64,000 nucleotides of DNA, from the NCBI RefSeq assembly GCF_022348085.1, contig NZ_JAKRFN010000001.1, positions 248,001 through 312,000 on the forward strand, given 5' to 3'. The first letter of the stretch is position 1; each line of letters opens with the position of its first letter. Positions 37,013 through 45,784 of this stretch are shown here, in pieces. Position numbers and translations under genes: made by a program. The notes under the pieces are model-generated. The model searched no databases and was not told the DNA's origin. It saw nothing but the letters and a program-made list of their open reading frames with translations. This DNA is from Mycobacterium sp. PSTR-4-N. GTDB taxonomy: Bacteria; Actinomycetota; Actinomycetes; Mycobacteriales; Mycobacteriaceae.

Positions 37013-38227
37013 ATGGTCAGACCCGAGCGCCGCACCCGGGCAGATGTGGTGGCGGCCGTGGCGATCGCCGCCGTCGTCGCCCTCGTCGCCGCGATCGTCT
37101 GGTGGACCAGTGACGCCAGAGCCACGATCAGCACGCCTGCGGCGACGCCGGTGCCCACCCTCACCCCCGCCACCGCCGTCCCGGACGCACTGCGCCAACT
37201 GTGGACCGCGCCGAGTGCCCGGACCAGCCAGCCGCTCGTCGTCGCCGGCGCGGTGGTCACCGGCGACGGCCGCACCATGCAAGGCCGCGACCCTGCCACC
37301 GGTGACAGCCTGTGGAGCTACACCCGCGACCTCGACCTGTGCGGGGTCACCTGGGTCTACAACTATGCGGTGGCCGTCTACCCTGACGTGCGGGGATGCG
37401 GGCAGGTCACCGCCGTGGACGCCCGCACCGGGATGCGGGGGCCGACCCGGACCAGCTATGCGGACAAGCACGTGACGCTGTCCGGCGACGGCACCACCGT
37501 GCTGTCGGCCGGGGACACCAGGCTGGAGATGTGGCGTTCGGACCTGGTGCGGATGCTCAGCTACGGGGCGCTCGACGCACCGCTCAACCCCGGCAAGCCG
37601 GCCTCCTCGCAGTGCCGCTTCACCTCGGCCGCGGCGAGTTCGTCGGCGGTCTCCGTGCTCGAAGCGTGCCCCGACCAGCCCGATCTGCGGTTGACGCTGC
37701 TTCGCCCGTCGGATGAAGAGGACACCCCCGAGCTCAAGTACGTGCCGCAGAAGGGCGTGGCCGACGGCACCGGTGCGCGCGTGGTCGCGGTGTCAGACAC
37801 CACGACGGCGTTGTACGTGCCCACGCCGAAGCCTCGACTCGACATCGTCGACGAAACCGGCGCGACCATCGACAGCACCGTGGTCGCTGGCACACCGTCG
37901 CCGGACGCGACGATGTCACGCGTCGGAGACCTGATCACGTGGTGGACCGGCGACGCGGTGATGGTGTTCTCCGCCAACGGCTTCCGCTACCGCTACACCG
38001 TCGCCGCGTCAGGACCCGACAAGCCGGTGGGGCCGGCGACCGTCATGGCGGGCCGCCTGCTCGTGCCGGTGACCACCGGCTATGACGTCTTCGATCCGGT
38101 GAGCGGCGCGGGTGAGCGCCACATCGCGTTGCAGCGGCCACCGGTCAGCGGGCCGGTGGTGCCGGCGGTCGCGGGATCGGTGCTGGTGGAGCAGAGGGGC
38201 GACGAGATCGTCGCCCTGTCGGGGTAG
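37013..38227 (+). CDS. Membrane-anchored beta-propeller-like protein (Rv3212 type)
   Basis: A 404-residue protein with one N-terminal signal anchor (VVAAVAIAAVVALVAAIVWW) and an extracytoplasmic domain of repeated beta strands resembling PQQ-type blades (MQGRDPATGDSLWSY, CGQVTAVDARTGM, DVFDPVSGAGERHIAL). Three cysteines near CGVTWVYNYAVAVYPDVRGC could form disulfides. The role is unknown; it may be a scaffold in the cell wall. It is probably co-transcribed with rhlE (6-bp gap) and converges on the ParA-like gene. Confidence 0.78.
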   Translation: MVRPERRTRADVVAAVAIAAVVALVAAIVWWTSDARATISTPAATPVPTLTPATAVPDALRQLWTAPSARTSQPLVVAGAVVTGDGRTMQGRDPATGDSLWSYTRDLDLCGVTWVYNYAVAVYPDVRGCGQVTAVDARTGMRGPTRTSYADKHVTLSGDGTTVLSAGDTRLEMWRSDLVRMLSYGALDAPLNPGKPASSQCRFTSAAASSSAVSVLEACPDQPDLRLTLLRPSDEEDTPELKYVPQKGVADGTGARVVAVSDTTTALYVPTPKPRLDIVDETGATIDSTVVAGTPSPDATMSRVGDLITWWTGDAVMVFSANGFRYRYTVAASGPDKPVGPATVMAGRLLVPVTTGYDVFDPVSGAGERHIALQRPPVSGPVVPAVAGSVLVEQRGDEIVALSG

Positions 38228-38238
38228 GGCCCTGCCGA

Positions 38239-39042
38239 CTAGAGCTCCGGGGTGAACGTCGCGAGCGATTTGCCGTTCTTCCAGTGCTTGAGCAGCGACT
38301 CGGCGAACTCCCGGTAGGCCATCGCGCCCTTGTTCTTGCGACCCGTCAGCACCGACGACCCCGATGCGCTGGCCTCGGCGAAGCGCACGGTGCGTGGGAT
38401 CGGCGGCGCAAGCACCGGCAACCCGTAGCGGTCGGCGACGTCGAACAGCACGTCACGGCTGTGGGTGGTCCGGGAGTCGTAGAGCGTGGGCAGCGCGCCC
38501 AGCAGCTTCAGGTCGGCGTTCGTGATCTGTTGCACGTCGTTGATGGTGCGCAGGAACTGCCCCACGCCCCGGTGCGCCAGCGTCTCGCACTGCAGCGGGA
38601 CCACGACCTCGTCGGCCGCGGTGAGGCCGTTGAGCGTCAGCACCCCCAGCGACGGCGGGCAGTCGATGATCACCACATCGAAGCGGTCCGCCAGCTTGGC
38701 CAGCGCCCGCTTGAGGGCGTACTCGCGACCGGCACGCATCAACAGCATGGCCTCCGCGCCGGCGAGGTCGATGTTGGCCGGCAGCAGCGTCATGCCCTCC
38801 GCGGTGTCGACCAGCGCGGCGTCGGGCTCCACGTCGCCGAGGAGCACCTCGTGCACCGAGACCGCGAGTTTGTCGGGGTCCTGTCCCAGCGAGAACGTCA
38901 GACAGCCCTGCGGATCGAGGTCGACGAGCAGCACTCGCTTGCCCATCTCGACCATCGCCGCGCCCAGCGACGCCACCGTCGTCGTCTTGGCGACCCCACC
39001 CTTTTGATTGGCGATCGCCAATACCCGCGTCACAGCACCCAT
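38239..39042 (-). CDS. ParA/Soj-family ATPase
   Basis: A 267-residue P-loop ATPase with the deviant Walker A ANQKGGVAKTTTVASLG (residues 11-27), Walker A' VDLDPQGCLTFSLG and Walker B VIIDCPPSLGVLT. It is a stand-alone ParA without a neighbouring ParB, so chromosomal segregation by the main parAB locus is unlikely to be its job. Orphan mycobacterial ParA proteins place complexes at the pole or midcell. It corresponds to Rv3213c. Start ATG 39042 is chosen (GTG 39033 is possible). It is divergent from the phosphatase gene with about 80 bp between. Confidence 0.9.
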   Translation of the reverse strand: MGAVTRVLAIANQKGGVAKTTTVASLGAAMVEMGKRVLLVDLDPQGCLTFSLGQDPDKLAVSVHEVLLGDVEPDAALVDTAEGMTLLPANIDLAGAEAMLLMRAGREYALKRALAKLADRFDVVIIDCPPSLGVLTLNGLTAADEVVVPLQCETLAHRGVGQFLRTINDVQQITNADLKLLGALPTLYDSRTTHSRDVLFDVADRYGLPVLAPPIPRTVRFAEASASGSSVLTGRKNKGAMAYREFAESLLKHWKNGKSLATFTPEL

Positions 39043-39124
39043 CTTGGCACGGCCTGCCCCGACCGCGCCGTTCGGTGGTACCGCTCGTGCGGCGCAAATC
39101 CGACCGTGCGGCAGAATCGGACAC

Positions 39125-39736
39125 GTGGCTCTTCTGCAACACCGGCTGATCCTGCTTCGCCACGGCGAGACCGAATGGTCGAAATCCGGTAAGCACACCG
39201 GGCGGACGGAACTCGAGCTCACCGAGCACGGGCGCGCGCAGGCCGCGGCCGCCGCCGAAACCGTCACCCAACTGCGCCTGCAGAACCCCTTGGTGATCAG
39301 CAGCCCCCGGGTGCGCGCCCGCACCACCGCCGAGCTCGCGGGGCTGCACGTCGACGAGGTCAACGAGCTGATCAGGGAGTGGGACTACGGCGACTACGAG
39401 GGCACCACGACAGAGGAGATCCGCAAAGCGGTGCCGAACTGGTTGGTGTGGACGCACGGCTGCCCCGGCGGCGAGACCACGGCCGCGGTCTGCGAGCGCG
39501 CCGACCGGGCGATCGCGGTGGCGCTCGAGCACATGGAGAGCCGCGACGTCGTGTTCGTGGGCCACGGTCATTTCTCCCGCGCGGTGATCACCCGCTGGAT
39601 CGAACAGCCCGTCTATGAAGGCATCCGCTTCGCGATGCCGGCCGTGTCGATCGCGGTGTGCGGCTTCGAGCACGGGGTGCGTCAGCTCACCTCGCTCGGC
39701 CTGACCGGCCGCCCCGACCCGGCCGTCTCCACGTGA
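39125..39736 (+). CDS. gpm2: Histidine phosphatase (phosphoglycerate-mutase-like)
   Basis: A 203-residue enzyme with the phospho-acceptor motif LILLRHGETEW (His13) and the second His in VVFVGHGHFSR. The M. tuberculosis counterpart Rv3214, also 203 residues, was annotated gpm2 but behaves as an acid phosphatase rather than a mutase. The GTG start lies 82 bp from the divergent ParA-like gene. Its stop overlaps the isochorismate synthase start (GTGA), so the two genes are translationally coupled. Confidence 0.9.
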   Translation: MALLQHRLILLRHGETEWSKSGKHTGRTELELTEHGRAQAAAAAETVTQLRLQNPLVISSPRVRARTTAELAGLHVDEVNELIREWDYGDYEGTTTEEIRKAVPNWLVWTHGCPGGETTAAVCERADRAIAVALEHMESRDVVFVGHGHFSRAVITRWIEQPVYEGIRFAMPAVSIAVCGFEHGVRQLTSLGLTGRPDPAVST

Positions 39737-40833
39737 CCCGTGAGCCGACGTTCGTCCTCGCCGGACCCGACGAGGTGGTGGTGGCCGACGGCGTGCACAC
39801 CGCCTTTCCCCGGATCGCCGACGCACGGGCCGCGCTCGCGTCGCACAGCGCACCGATCATCGTCGGGGCGTTGCCGTTCGATCTGAGCCAGCCGGCGGCG
39901 CTGATGCGGCCTCAGACGATCCGCTTCTCCCCCGATCTGCCCGCGTGGCCACTGCGCGAACTCCCGCCGGCGCGCATCACCGCGACCACGCCCGACGCCG
40001 AGGAGCACCGCCGCCGTGTCGCGGTCGCCGTCGCGCGCCTCGCCGATCCGGCGACGGCGCTGCACAAGGTGGTGCTCGCGCGGGCGTTGACCGTCAGCGC
40101 TGAGGGACCGCTGGACGCACGGACGCTGCTGCACCGGCTCACCGGCAACGACGCGCAGGCGGTCAAATACCTCGTCGACCTGTCCGCGGCGGGCGAGGGT
40201 CACTCCGGCACGGCGCTGATCGGGGCGAGCCCCGAACTGCTGGTGGCGCGCCGCGGCCAGCAGGTGATGTGCCGGCCCTTCGCGGGCTCGGCACCCCGAC
40301 TCGCCGATCCCGACGCCGACGCGGAAAGCGGTGCAGCATTGGCGAATTCGACCAAGAACCGGCATGAGCACCAGCTCGTGGTCGAAGCGTTGCGTGACGC
40401 GCTCGACCCGCTGTGCACCGACCTGCAGATCGCCGAGCGGCCGCAGTTGGCCAAGACCGCCGCGGTGTGGCATCTCTACACCCCGATCACCGGCCTGTTG
40501 CGCGAGACGGCGACGACGGCGCTGGATCTGGCGATCGCCCTGCATCCCACCCCGGCCGTCGGCGGCTCCCCGACCGCCGCGGCGACGGAACTGATCACCG
40601 AACTCGAAGGCGATCGCGGCTTCTACGCGGGTGCCGTGGGCTGGTGCGATCAGCGTGGCGACGGCCGCTGGGTGGTGTCCATCCGCTGCGCGCAGCTGTC
40701 CGCCGACCGCCGCTCGGCGGTGGCTCATTCCGGTGGCGGCATCGTCGCCGAGTCCGATCCCGACGACGAGTTGGCAGAGACCACAACGAAATTCAAGACC
40801 ATACTGGCGGCGTTGGGAGTGCGCGATGAGTGA
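39733..40833 (+). CDS. entC: Isochorismate synthase (EntC/MenF)
   Basis: A 366-residue chorismate-binding enzyme that converts chorismate to isochorismate for menaquinone or siderophore (salicylate) synthesis. Visible motifs are the catalytic Lys in ALHKVVLARAL, the STKNRHEHQLVVEAL loop with metal-binding Glu, and the C-terminal ELEGDRGFYAGAVGWCDQRG and WVVSIRCAQL. It overlaps the preceding phosphatase by 4 bp and the following acetyltransferase by 8 bp, forming a three-gene operon. The pathway end product cannot be decided from this window. Confidence 0.9.
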   Translation: MTREPTFVLAGPDEVVVADGVHTAFPRIADARAALASHSAPIIVGALPFDLSQPAALMRPQTIRFSPDLPAWPLRELPPARITATTPDAEEHRRRVAVAVARLADPATALHKVVLARALTVSAEGPLDARTLLHRLTGNDAQAVKYLVDLSAAGEGHSGTALIGASPELLVARRGQQVMCRPFAGSAPRLADPDADAESGAALANSTKNRHEHQLVVEALRDALDPLCTDLQIAERPQLAKTAAVWHLYTPITGLLRETATTALDLAIALHPTPAVGGSPTAAATELITELEGDRGFYAGAVGWCDQRGDGRWVVSIRCAQLSADRRSAVAHSGGGIVAESDPDDELAETTTKFKTILAALGVRDE

Positions 40834-41311
40834 GGTGATCCGGGCGGTGCGACCGGGCGACGAGACCGAGCTGACCGCGATGATCCATGAGCTGGCCGAC
40901 TTCGAACGTGCGTCAGCCGAGTGCACCGTCACCGAAACCCAGCTCCGGAGCGCGCTTTTCGGCGACGACCCGGTGGTCTACGGCCTGCTGGCCGAGGTCG
41001 ACGGTCAGGCTGCCGGCGGCGCGCTGTGGTTTCGGAACTTCTCGACCTGGGACGGCGTGGCCGGCGTCTACCTCGAAGACCTGTTCGTCCGTCCGGCATT
41101 TCGGCGACGAGGGTTGGCGCGCCGACTGCTCTCGGCCTTGGCGCGCGAATGCGTCGACCACGGCTACACCCGTCTCACCTGGGCGGTGCTGGACTGGAAC
41201 TCCAACGCCATCGCCCTCTACGACGCGGTGGGCGGGCGTCCGCAGAGCGAGTGGATCACCTATCGGGTGTCGGGCCCCGAACTGTCGGCGCTGGCATCCG
41301 AATCCGATTGA
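40826..41311 (+). CDS. GNAT-family N-acetyltransferase
   Basis: A 161-residue acetyl-CoA-dependent acetyltransferase. The acetyl-CoA loop is in VYLEDLFVRPAFRRRGLARR (R-x-x-G-x-A type), followed by LTWAVLDWNSNAIALYDAVGG, a layout seen in diamine (spermidine-type) acetyltransferases such as SSAT. The substrate is unproven. Its start overlaps the isochorismate synthase end. The 3' end overlaps the convergent membrane-protein gene by about 50 bp, so the two mRNAs can form an antisense duplex. Confidence 0.88.
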   Translation: MSEVIRAVRPGDETELTAMIHELADFERASAECTVTETQLRSALFGDDPVVYGLLAEVDGQAAGGALWFRNFSTWDGVAGVYLEDLFVRPAFRRRGLARRLLSALARECVDHGYTRLTWAVLDWNSNAIALYDAVGGRPQSEWITYRVSGPELSALASESD

Positions 41312-41673
41312 GTGAACCAGGCCAGACCAGCTGGGCTGAACAACAGCGCCAGCACGGCGATCGACGCGGCCGCCACCGCTATCGCATAGCCGAGTTGGCC
41401 GGAGCTGAACACGTACCAGGCCACGCCCAACAGGACGAGGTTGGCGAACACCGCGATGCCGCGTCCCCACCGCCGCCCGGTCACCAGCGCCCAGCCCGCG
41501 GCCGCGACGGCCGACCCCATGATCGCGAACCACACGGCGGTGCCGTAGCCACTGATCGCGTCCTCGTGGTGTCCGGCGGCTTCCCGCACGACGAGCACGA
41601 TGGCCGCCACCAAGGCGAGCGCGCCCTGCAGACCCGCGATCCCGCCGGCGATGCGCACCGGTGCCGGCGTCAC
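41260..41673 (-). CDS. Small four-helix membrane protein (Rv3217c type)
   Basis: A 137-residue protein with four hydrophobic segments ([71 protein letters not shown]) and a Ser/Asp-rich tail. No catalytic motif is visible. Its GTG start overlaps the aroQ stop by 4 bp, so it is coupled to aroQ. Its tail overlaps the convergent acetyltransferase gene. Confidence 0.8.
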   Translation of the reverse strand: MTPAPVRIAGGIAGLQGALALVAAIVLVVREAAGHHEDAISGYGTAVWFAIMGSAVAAAGWALVTGRRWGRGIAVFANLVLLGVAWYVFSSGQLGYAIAVAAASIAVLALLFSPAGLAWFTQSDSDASADSSGPDTR

Positions 41674-42113
41674 GGCGCGAGCCGGTCCGCCAGATAGCGG
41701 ACCGCCATCTCGTAGCCGAGCGGACCGGCACCGGCGATCACCATGTCGGCCACCGCCGACACATGGGAGTGGTGCCGGAACTGTTCACGCGCATGGATGT
41801 TGCTCAAATGCACCTCGGCCACCGGCAATCCGACCGATCGCAACGCGTCGGCGATCGCGATCGAGGTGTGGCTGTAGGCCGCCGGGTTGATCACGATCGC
41901 CACGCAGTCGTCGCGGGCCGCCTGGATGGCGTCGACGAGTTCGCCCTCGTGGTTGCTCTGCACCGCACGCACCTTCAGGTCGTGGTCGGCGGCCACCTCG
42001 CTGACTCTCGCCTCGATCTGGGCGAGAGTGGTCGTCCCGTACACCTCGGGCTGCCGGGTGCCGAGCAGATTCAGGTTCGGCCCGTTGAGCAGGAGCAGTC
42101 GACGTGCGGTCAC
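41670..42113 (-). CDS. aroQ: Type II 3-dehydroquinate dehydratase
   Basis: A 147-residue enzyme of the shikimate pathway that dehydrates 3-dehydroquinate. The flexible lid with catalytic Arg and Tyr is [18 protein letters not shown] (Tyr25); [27 protein letters not shown] and [12 protein letters not shown] are the other family blocks. It starts at GTG 42113. In M. tuberculosis the type II dehydroquinase lies with the other aro genes (Rv2537c), not here, so this copy is either relocated or a second paralogue. It is divergent from the diacylglycerol kinase gene and coupled to a small membrane protein. Confidence 0.94.
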   Translation of the reverse strand: MTARRLLLLNGPNLNLLGTRQPEVYGTTTLAQIEARVSEVAADHDLKVRAVQSNHEGELVDAIQAARDDCVAIVINPAAYSHTSIAIADALRSVGLPVAEVHLSNIHAREQFRHHSHVSAVADMVIAGAGPLGYEMAVRYLADRLAP

Positions 42114-42194
42114 GCAGGTACGGTACCGCCACCGGCGGGGCCGCCGACTCACAGCGCGCTGCGCGTTCACAGCCGACCGTTAGGCTCACCCCTC

Positions 42195-43151
42195 GTGCGT
42201 GCCGTGCTGATCGTGAACCCGAATGCGACGTCGACGACGCCGGCGGGCCGCGACCTGCTGGCGCACGCCTTGGAGAGCCGGACCACGCTGTCCGTCGCAC
42301 ACACCGACCACCGCGGACACGCGATCGAGATCGCCGCGGAAGCGGCCCGCGACGGCGTCGACGTGGTGATCGTGCACGGCGGCGACGGCACGGTCAACGA
42401 GGTCGTCAACGGGATCCTCGGCGAGCTGGGGCCCACCAATCGCGGCCCCGCGGTCGGCGTCGTCCCCGGCGGTTCGGCCAATGTGTTCGCCCGCGCCCTG
42501 GGCATCAGCCCCGACCCGCTGGAGGCCACGAACCAACTCGTCGATCTGCTCTCGGAGTATCGGCGCACCCGCAGGTGGCGACGCATCGGCCTGATGGACT
42601 GCGGAGAACGCTGGGGGGTGTTCACCGCCGGCATGGGCGTCGACGGAGCCGTGGTGGCGGCGGTGGAGGAGCAGCGCGCGAAAGGCCGCAAGGTCACCGC
42701 GGGGCGCTACATCCGGGTGGCGATCAGGGAGGTGCTGGCCAGTACGCGGGAGGAGCCGACGCTCACCGTGCATCTGCCCGACCGCGAACCGGTCACCGGC
42801 GTGCACTTCGCGTTCGTGTCGAACTCCAGTCCGTGGACCTACGCCAACGCCCGCCCGGTGTGGACGAATCCGGACACCACGTTCGAGACCGGGCTCGGCG
42901 TGTTCGCGACGACCAGCATGAACGTGTGGGCCAATTTGCGTCTGGTCCGGCAGATGCTCTCCCGCAAGCCGCGGCTGACCGCCAAGCATCTGCTGCGCGA
43001 CGACGACCTGCCCAGCCTCACGATCACCAGTGACGGGCCGGTCGCCTGTCAGATCGACGGTGATTTCGTCGGAACGCGCGACGACATGACGTTCACGTCG
43101 GTTCCGAACGCGCTCGCAGTGGTCGCGCCGCCGCCGGCTCCCCGTTCCTGA
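42195..43151 (+). CDS. Diacylglycerol/lipid kinase family protein
   Basis: A 318-residue lipid kinase of the DagK/YegS fold. The nucleotide-binding GGDGT loop is at residues 62-66 in VIVHGGDGTVNEVVNG, preceded by LIVNPNA at the N-terminus and followed by VGVVPGGSANVFARALG. The C-terminal beta domain has WTNPDTTFETGLGVFAT and VACQIDGDFVG. It would phosphorylate diacylglycerol, sphingosine-like or another lipid at the inner membrane face. The GTG start is in the Rv3218 position, upstream of whiB1. Confidence 0.88.
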   Translation: MRAVLIVNPNATSTTPAGRDLLAHALESRTTLSVAHTDHRGHAIEIAAEAARDGVDVVIVHGGDGTVNEVVNGILGELGPTNRGPAVGVVPGGSANVFARALGISPDPLEATNQLVDLLSEYRRTRRWRRIGLMDCGERWGVFTAGMGVDGAVVAAVEEQRAKGRKVTAGRYIRVAIREVLASTREEPTLTVHLPDREPVTGVHFAFVSNSSPWTYANARPVWTNPDTTFETGLGVFATTSMNVWANLRLVRQMLSRKPRLTAKHLLRDDDLPSLTITSDGPVACQIDGDFVGTRDDMTFTSVPNALAVVAPPPAPRS

Positions 43152-43264
43152 CGGGTTCTGACCTGCGCCGGAGCCGACTGGGAGACACCTCACAGGGGCG
43201 ATCGAGGGCGCAGGTGGGTTAAGAGTAGTACAACGGAATGGAGGGCCGGAAAACGGCCTGCTGT

Positions 43265-43280
43265 AGTGAGATAGCCCACG
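43265..43280 (+). promoter_or_regulatory. Predicted CRP/cAMP-receptor site upstream of whiB1
   Basis: AGTGAGATAGCCCACG lies about 140 bp upstream of the whiB1 start and resembles the GTGA...CAC CRP consensus. whiB1 of M. tuberculosis is known to be controlled by its CRP protein (Rv3676) through a site of this type. The 270-bp upstream region otherwise has no gene, and a TTGACA-like hexamer follows at about 43297-43302. Confidence 0.6.
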
Positions 43281-43420
43281 TGTTAACGAACTGCTATTGA
43301 CATCTGTTCAGCCTGTGAAAGCATCGGATGCAACAGCGCAGAAACATTTGGAGCGCTTGCGTTAACAGCCGAAGGAAAAGCTCGTGCGCTTCGCTGCGCA
43401 CACGATAAGGAGTAGAACAC

Positions 43421-43675
43421 ATGGATTGGCGCCACAAGGCGGTCTGTCGCGATGAGGATCCGGAACTGTTCTTCCCGGTGGGGAACAGCGGCCCGGCCCT
43501 CGCCCAGATCGCTGACGCGAAGCTCGTGTGCAACCGGTGCCCCGTCACCGCGGAGTGCCTGAGCTGGGCTTTGGACTCCGGCCAGGACGCCGGCGTCTGG
43601 GGTGGCATGAGCGAGGACGAGCGCCGCGCGCTCAAGCGTCGCAACGCTCGCACGAAGGCTCGCTCCGGCGTCTGA
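43421..43675 (+). CDS. whiB1: Transcriptional regulator WhiB1
   Basis: An 84-residue Wbl protein. Cys9, Cys37, Cys40 and Cys46 bind the 4Fe-4S cluster, and G-V-W-G-G (DAGVWGGMSEDERR) contacts sigma-A. The basic tail RRALKRRNARTKAR binds DNA. WhiB1 is essential in M. tuberculosis and its cluster reacts with nitric oxide, turning the protein into a DNA-binding repressor. The ATG follows AAGGAG. A strong terminator follows. Confidence 0.97.
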   Translation: MDWRHKAVCRDEDPELFFPVGNSGPALAQIADAKLVCNRCPVTAECLSWALDSGQDAGVWGGMSEDERRALKRRNARTKARSGV

Positions 43676-43695
43676 TCTCCGACGCGCACTTCTGC

Positions 43696-43725
43696 CGACG
43701 GCCCCGACGAAAGTCGGGGCCGTCG
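43696..43725 (+). terminator. whiB1 terminator hairpin
   Basis: Perfect 13-bp arms CGACGGCCCCGAC and GTCGGGGCCGTCG flank a GAAA loop 20 bp after the whiB1 stop. No long T run follows, as is common in high-GC actinobacteria. Confidence 0.75.
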
Positions 43726-43812
43726 CTGTGTGAGCTGAATTACACGCCAGCTATCCGTAATGCGAACGCGAAGAATGGCAGCTTCAGCCACTATGTGAAC
43801 CGCCGCAATTAG

Positions 43813-45303
43813 TCAGAATTGACTCGTGCGGGCTCGACGGCCGATCGGCACTCTCAGCACCACATCGGTTCCGCCGTCCGGTACGTCGTGCATACCGAGC
43901 GAACCGTCGAGCTCGGCCGACACCAGGGTCCGCACGATCTGCAACCCCAGACGGTCGGATTTCTCGAGACTGAAGCCCGCGGGCAGTCCGCGACCGTCAT
44001 CGTGGACGACGACGTCGAGCCAGCGCGCCGACCGCTCCGACCGGATCGTCACGCAACCCGTTGCCGTCGTGCTGTCGAAGGCGTGCTCGATGGCGTTCTG
44101 CACCAGCTCGGTGATCACCATGATCAGCGCGGTCGCGCGGTCGGCGTCGAGAACCCCCAGGTCCCCTTCCCGGTTGATCCGGATCGGCGAATCCACCGTG
44201 GCGACATCGTTCATGATCGGCAGGATGCGATCGATGACCTGGTCGAGGTTCACCTCTTCGTCGACCGACATCGAGAGCGCGTCATGCACCAGGGCGATGG
44301 ACGATACGCGGCGAACCGATTCGATGAGCGCCTCGCGCCCCTCCGCGTTGGTGGTGCGCCGCGCCTGTAACCGCAGCAGGGCGGCCACGGTCTGCAGGTT
44401 GTTCTTCACCCGGTGGTGGATCTCCCGGATCGTGGCGTCCTTCGACAGCAGCGCCCGGTCGCGGCGTTTGACCTCGGTGACGTCGCGGATCAGCACCGCC
44501 GCCCCCACCGCGTCGCCGTGGGCCAGCAGCGGCAGCGTACGCAGCAGGACGGCCGCCCCGCCGGCGTCGACCTCCATCCGCATGCTCGACCCGCCGGCCA
44601 GCGAGTCCCGCACGTGGTTGGCCAGTTCCTGGGCGTCGAAAGGATCCGAGATCAGCGGCCGGGTCACCGTCACGAGGTTGTGTCCCTCGAGTTCGGCCGT
44701 CAACCCCATGCGGTGGTAGGCGGAGATCGCGTTCGGGCTGGCGAACGTGACGATCCCGGCCTTGTCGAGCCGGATGAAGCCGTCACCGACCCGGGGACTC
44801 GATCGCGACATCGCGAGGTCACCGACGTTGGGGAAGGTGCCCTCCGACAGCATCAGCAACAGGTCGGCGGCACAGTCGACGTAGGCGGCCTCCAGCGGGC
44901 TCGCCTGCCGTGGGGCCAGCGACGTCTGATGGGTCAGGACGGCGACGACGTGGGAGCCGTGCCGGACCGGCACGGCCTCGACGTTCAGGCCGGGCGCACC
45001 GTCGGTGCCCTCGATCGTGGAGCGCCCGATGGCGCCGGAATCGAACGCTGTCGCGATGATCGGGACGGTCGTGGTCTCGGCGATGGTGCCGACGGCGTCG
45101 GCCAGCAGTACCGTCGGTGCGGTGTTGGGCCGGACCTGGGCCACGCACACCACGCGGCCGTCGTCGCGTCGCACCCACATCAAAAAGTCGGCGAACGACA
45201 GGTCGGCCAGCAGTTGCCATTCACCGACGACGGCGTGCAGGTGATCGACGGCGTTGCCGGGCAGGACCGTGTGCTCGGCGAGCAGGTCACCGAGGGTGGA
45301 CAT
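43813..45303 (-). CDS. pdtaS: Sensor histidine kinase PdtaS
   Basis: A 496-residue cytosolic kinase with no membrane segment. An N-terminal GAF-like domain (residues 1-150) is followed by a PAS domain (GDGFIRLDKAGIVTFASPNA), a HisKA_2 dimerisation domain with phospho-acceptor His in IREIHHRVKNNLQTVAALLR, and an HATPase domain (ITELVQNAIEHAF, VVHDDGRGLPAG, LGLQIVRTLV). It phosphorylates PdtaR, an RNA-binding antiterminator encoded elsewhere. M. tuberculosis PdtaS (Rv3220c) has the same layout and responds to signals including nitric oxide and copper. It follows the biotinyl/lipoyl gene by 27 bp on the same strand. Confidence 0.95.
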   Translation of the reverse strand: MSTLGDLLAEHTVLPGNAVDHLHAVVGEWQLLADLSFADFLMWVRRDDGRVVCVAQVRPNTAPTVLLADAVGTIAETTTVPIIATAFDSGAIGRSTIEGTDGAPGLNVEAVPVRHGSHVVAVLTHQTSLAPRQASPLEAAYVDCAADLLLMLSEGTFPNVGDLAMSRSSPRVGDGFIRLDKAGIVTFASPNAISAYHRMGLTAELEGHNLVTVTRPLISDPFDAQELANHVRDSLAGGSSMRMEVDAGGAAVLLRTLPLLAHGDAVGAAVLIRDVTEVKRRDRALLSKDATIREIHHRVKNNLQTVAALLRLQARRTTNAEGREALIESVRRVSSIALVHDALSMSVDEEVNLDQVIDRILPIMNDVATVDSPIRINREGDLGVLDADRATALIMVITELVQNAIEHAFDSTTATGCVTIRSERSARWLDVVVHDDGRGLPAGFSLEKSDRLGLQIVRTLVSAELDGSLGMHDVPDGGTDVVLRVPIGRRARTSQF

Positions 45304-45330
45304 GGACCTACCGGTGGTGTTGTCGGTGGG

Positions 45331-45546
45331 CTAGCTGATGACGGCGATGAGATCGCCGGCCTGGATCACGTCGCCGACGGAAACGCTGACCTTACTGATC
45401 GTGCCGGCGACCTCGGCGAGCACCGGGATCTCCATCTTCATCGACTCGAGCAGTACCAACGTGTCGCCTTCACCGATCTGATCGCCCTCGCTGACCACGA
45501 CCTCGAGCACACTGGCCACGATTTCGGCGCGAACGTCCTCGGCCAT
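45331..45546 (-). CDS. Biotinyl/lipoyl attachment protein (TB7.3 type)
   Basis: A 71-residue stand-alone carrier domain. The biotinylation motif LLESMKMEIPV has its modified Lys at residue 37, with the two-fold symmetric hairpins EGDQIGEGDT and VGDVIQAGDL. Counterpart of Rv3221c, one of the few biotinylated proteins in mycobacteria, shown there to carry biotin. The partner carboxylase is not adjacent. ATG 45546 is chosen; the frame opens at 45558. Confidence 0.93.
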   Translation of the reverse strand: MAEDVRAEIVASVLEVVVSEGDQIGEGDTLVLLESMKMEIPVLAEVAGTISKVSVSVGDVIQAGDLIAVIS

Positions 45547-45681
45547 CTTCAACCCCACTCATCCACCGGCGTCTTGTCCGGTCTATCGAACCACACCCCT
45601 GCTGGATCTGAACTGTGGACAGAGCATCAACCGGCCCGTGAGACAATGGCTGCAATCAGTCGAGAAATTCGGAGGTGGATG

Positions 45682-45774
45682 ATGGCCAAGCGTGGCCGCA
45701 AGAAGCGCGATCGTAAGCACAGCAAGGCCAACCACGGCAAGCGGCCCAACTGCGGGTCGAAGTCAGTGCGCTGA
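45682..45774 (+). CDS. Ribosomal protein bL37 (small basic)
   Basis: A 30-residue very basic peptide, MAKRGRKKRDRKHSKANHGK followed by RPN and a short tail. The sequence matches the small actinobacterial large-subunit protein bL37 found in mycobacterial ribosome structures, which is about 24 residues long. Here the frame goes on for a few residues (CGSKSVR). CGGAGG stands six bases before the second of two adjacent ATGs, so 45682 is preferred to 45679. A strong hairpin follows. The gene is too short for most gene finders. Confidence 0.85.
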   Translation: MAKRGRKKRDRKHSKANHGKRPNCGSKSVR

Positions 45775-45784
45775 CCGCCTGAGC

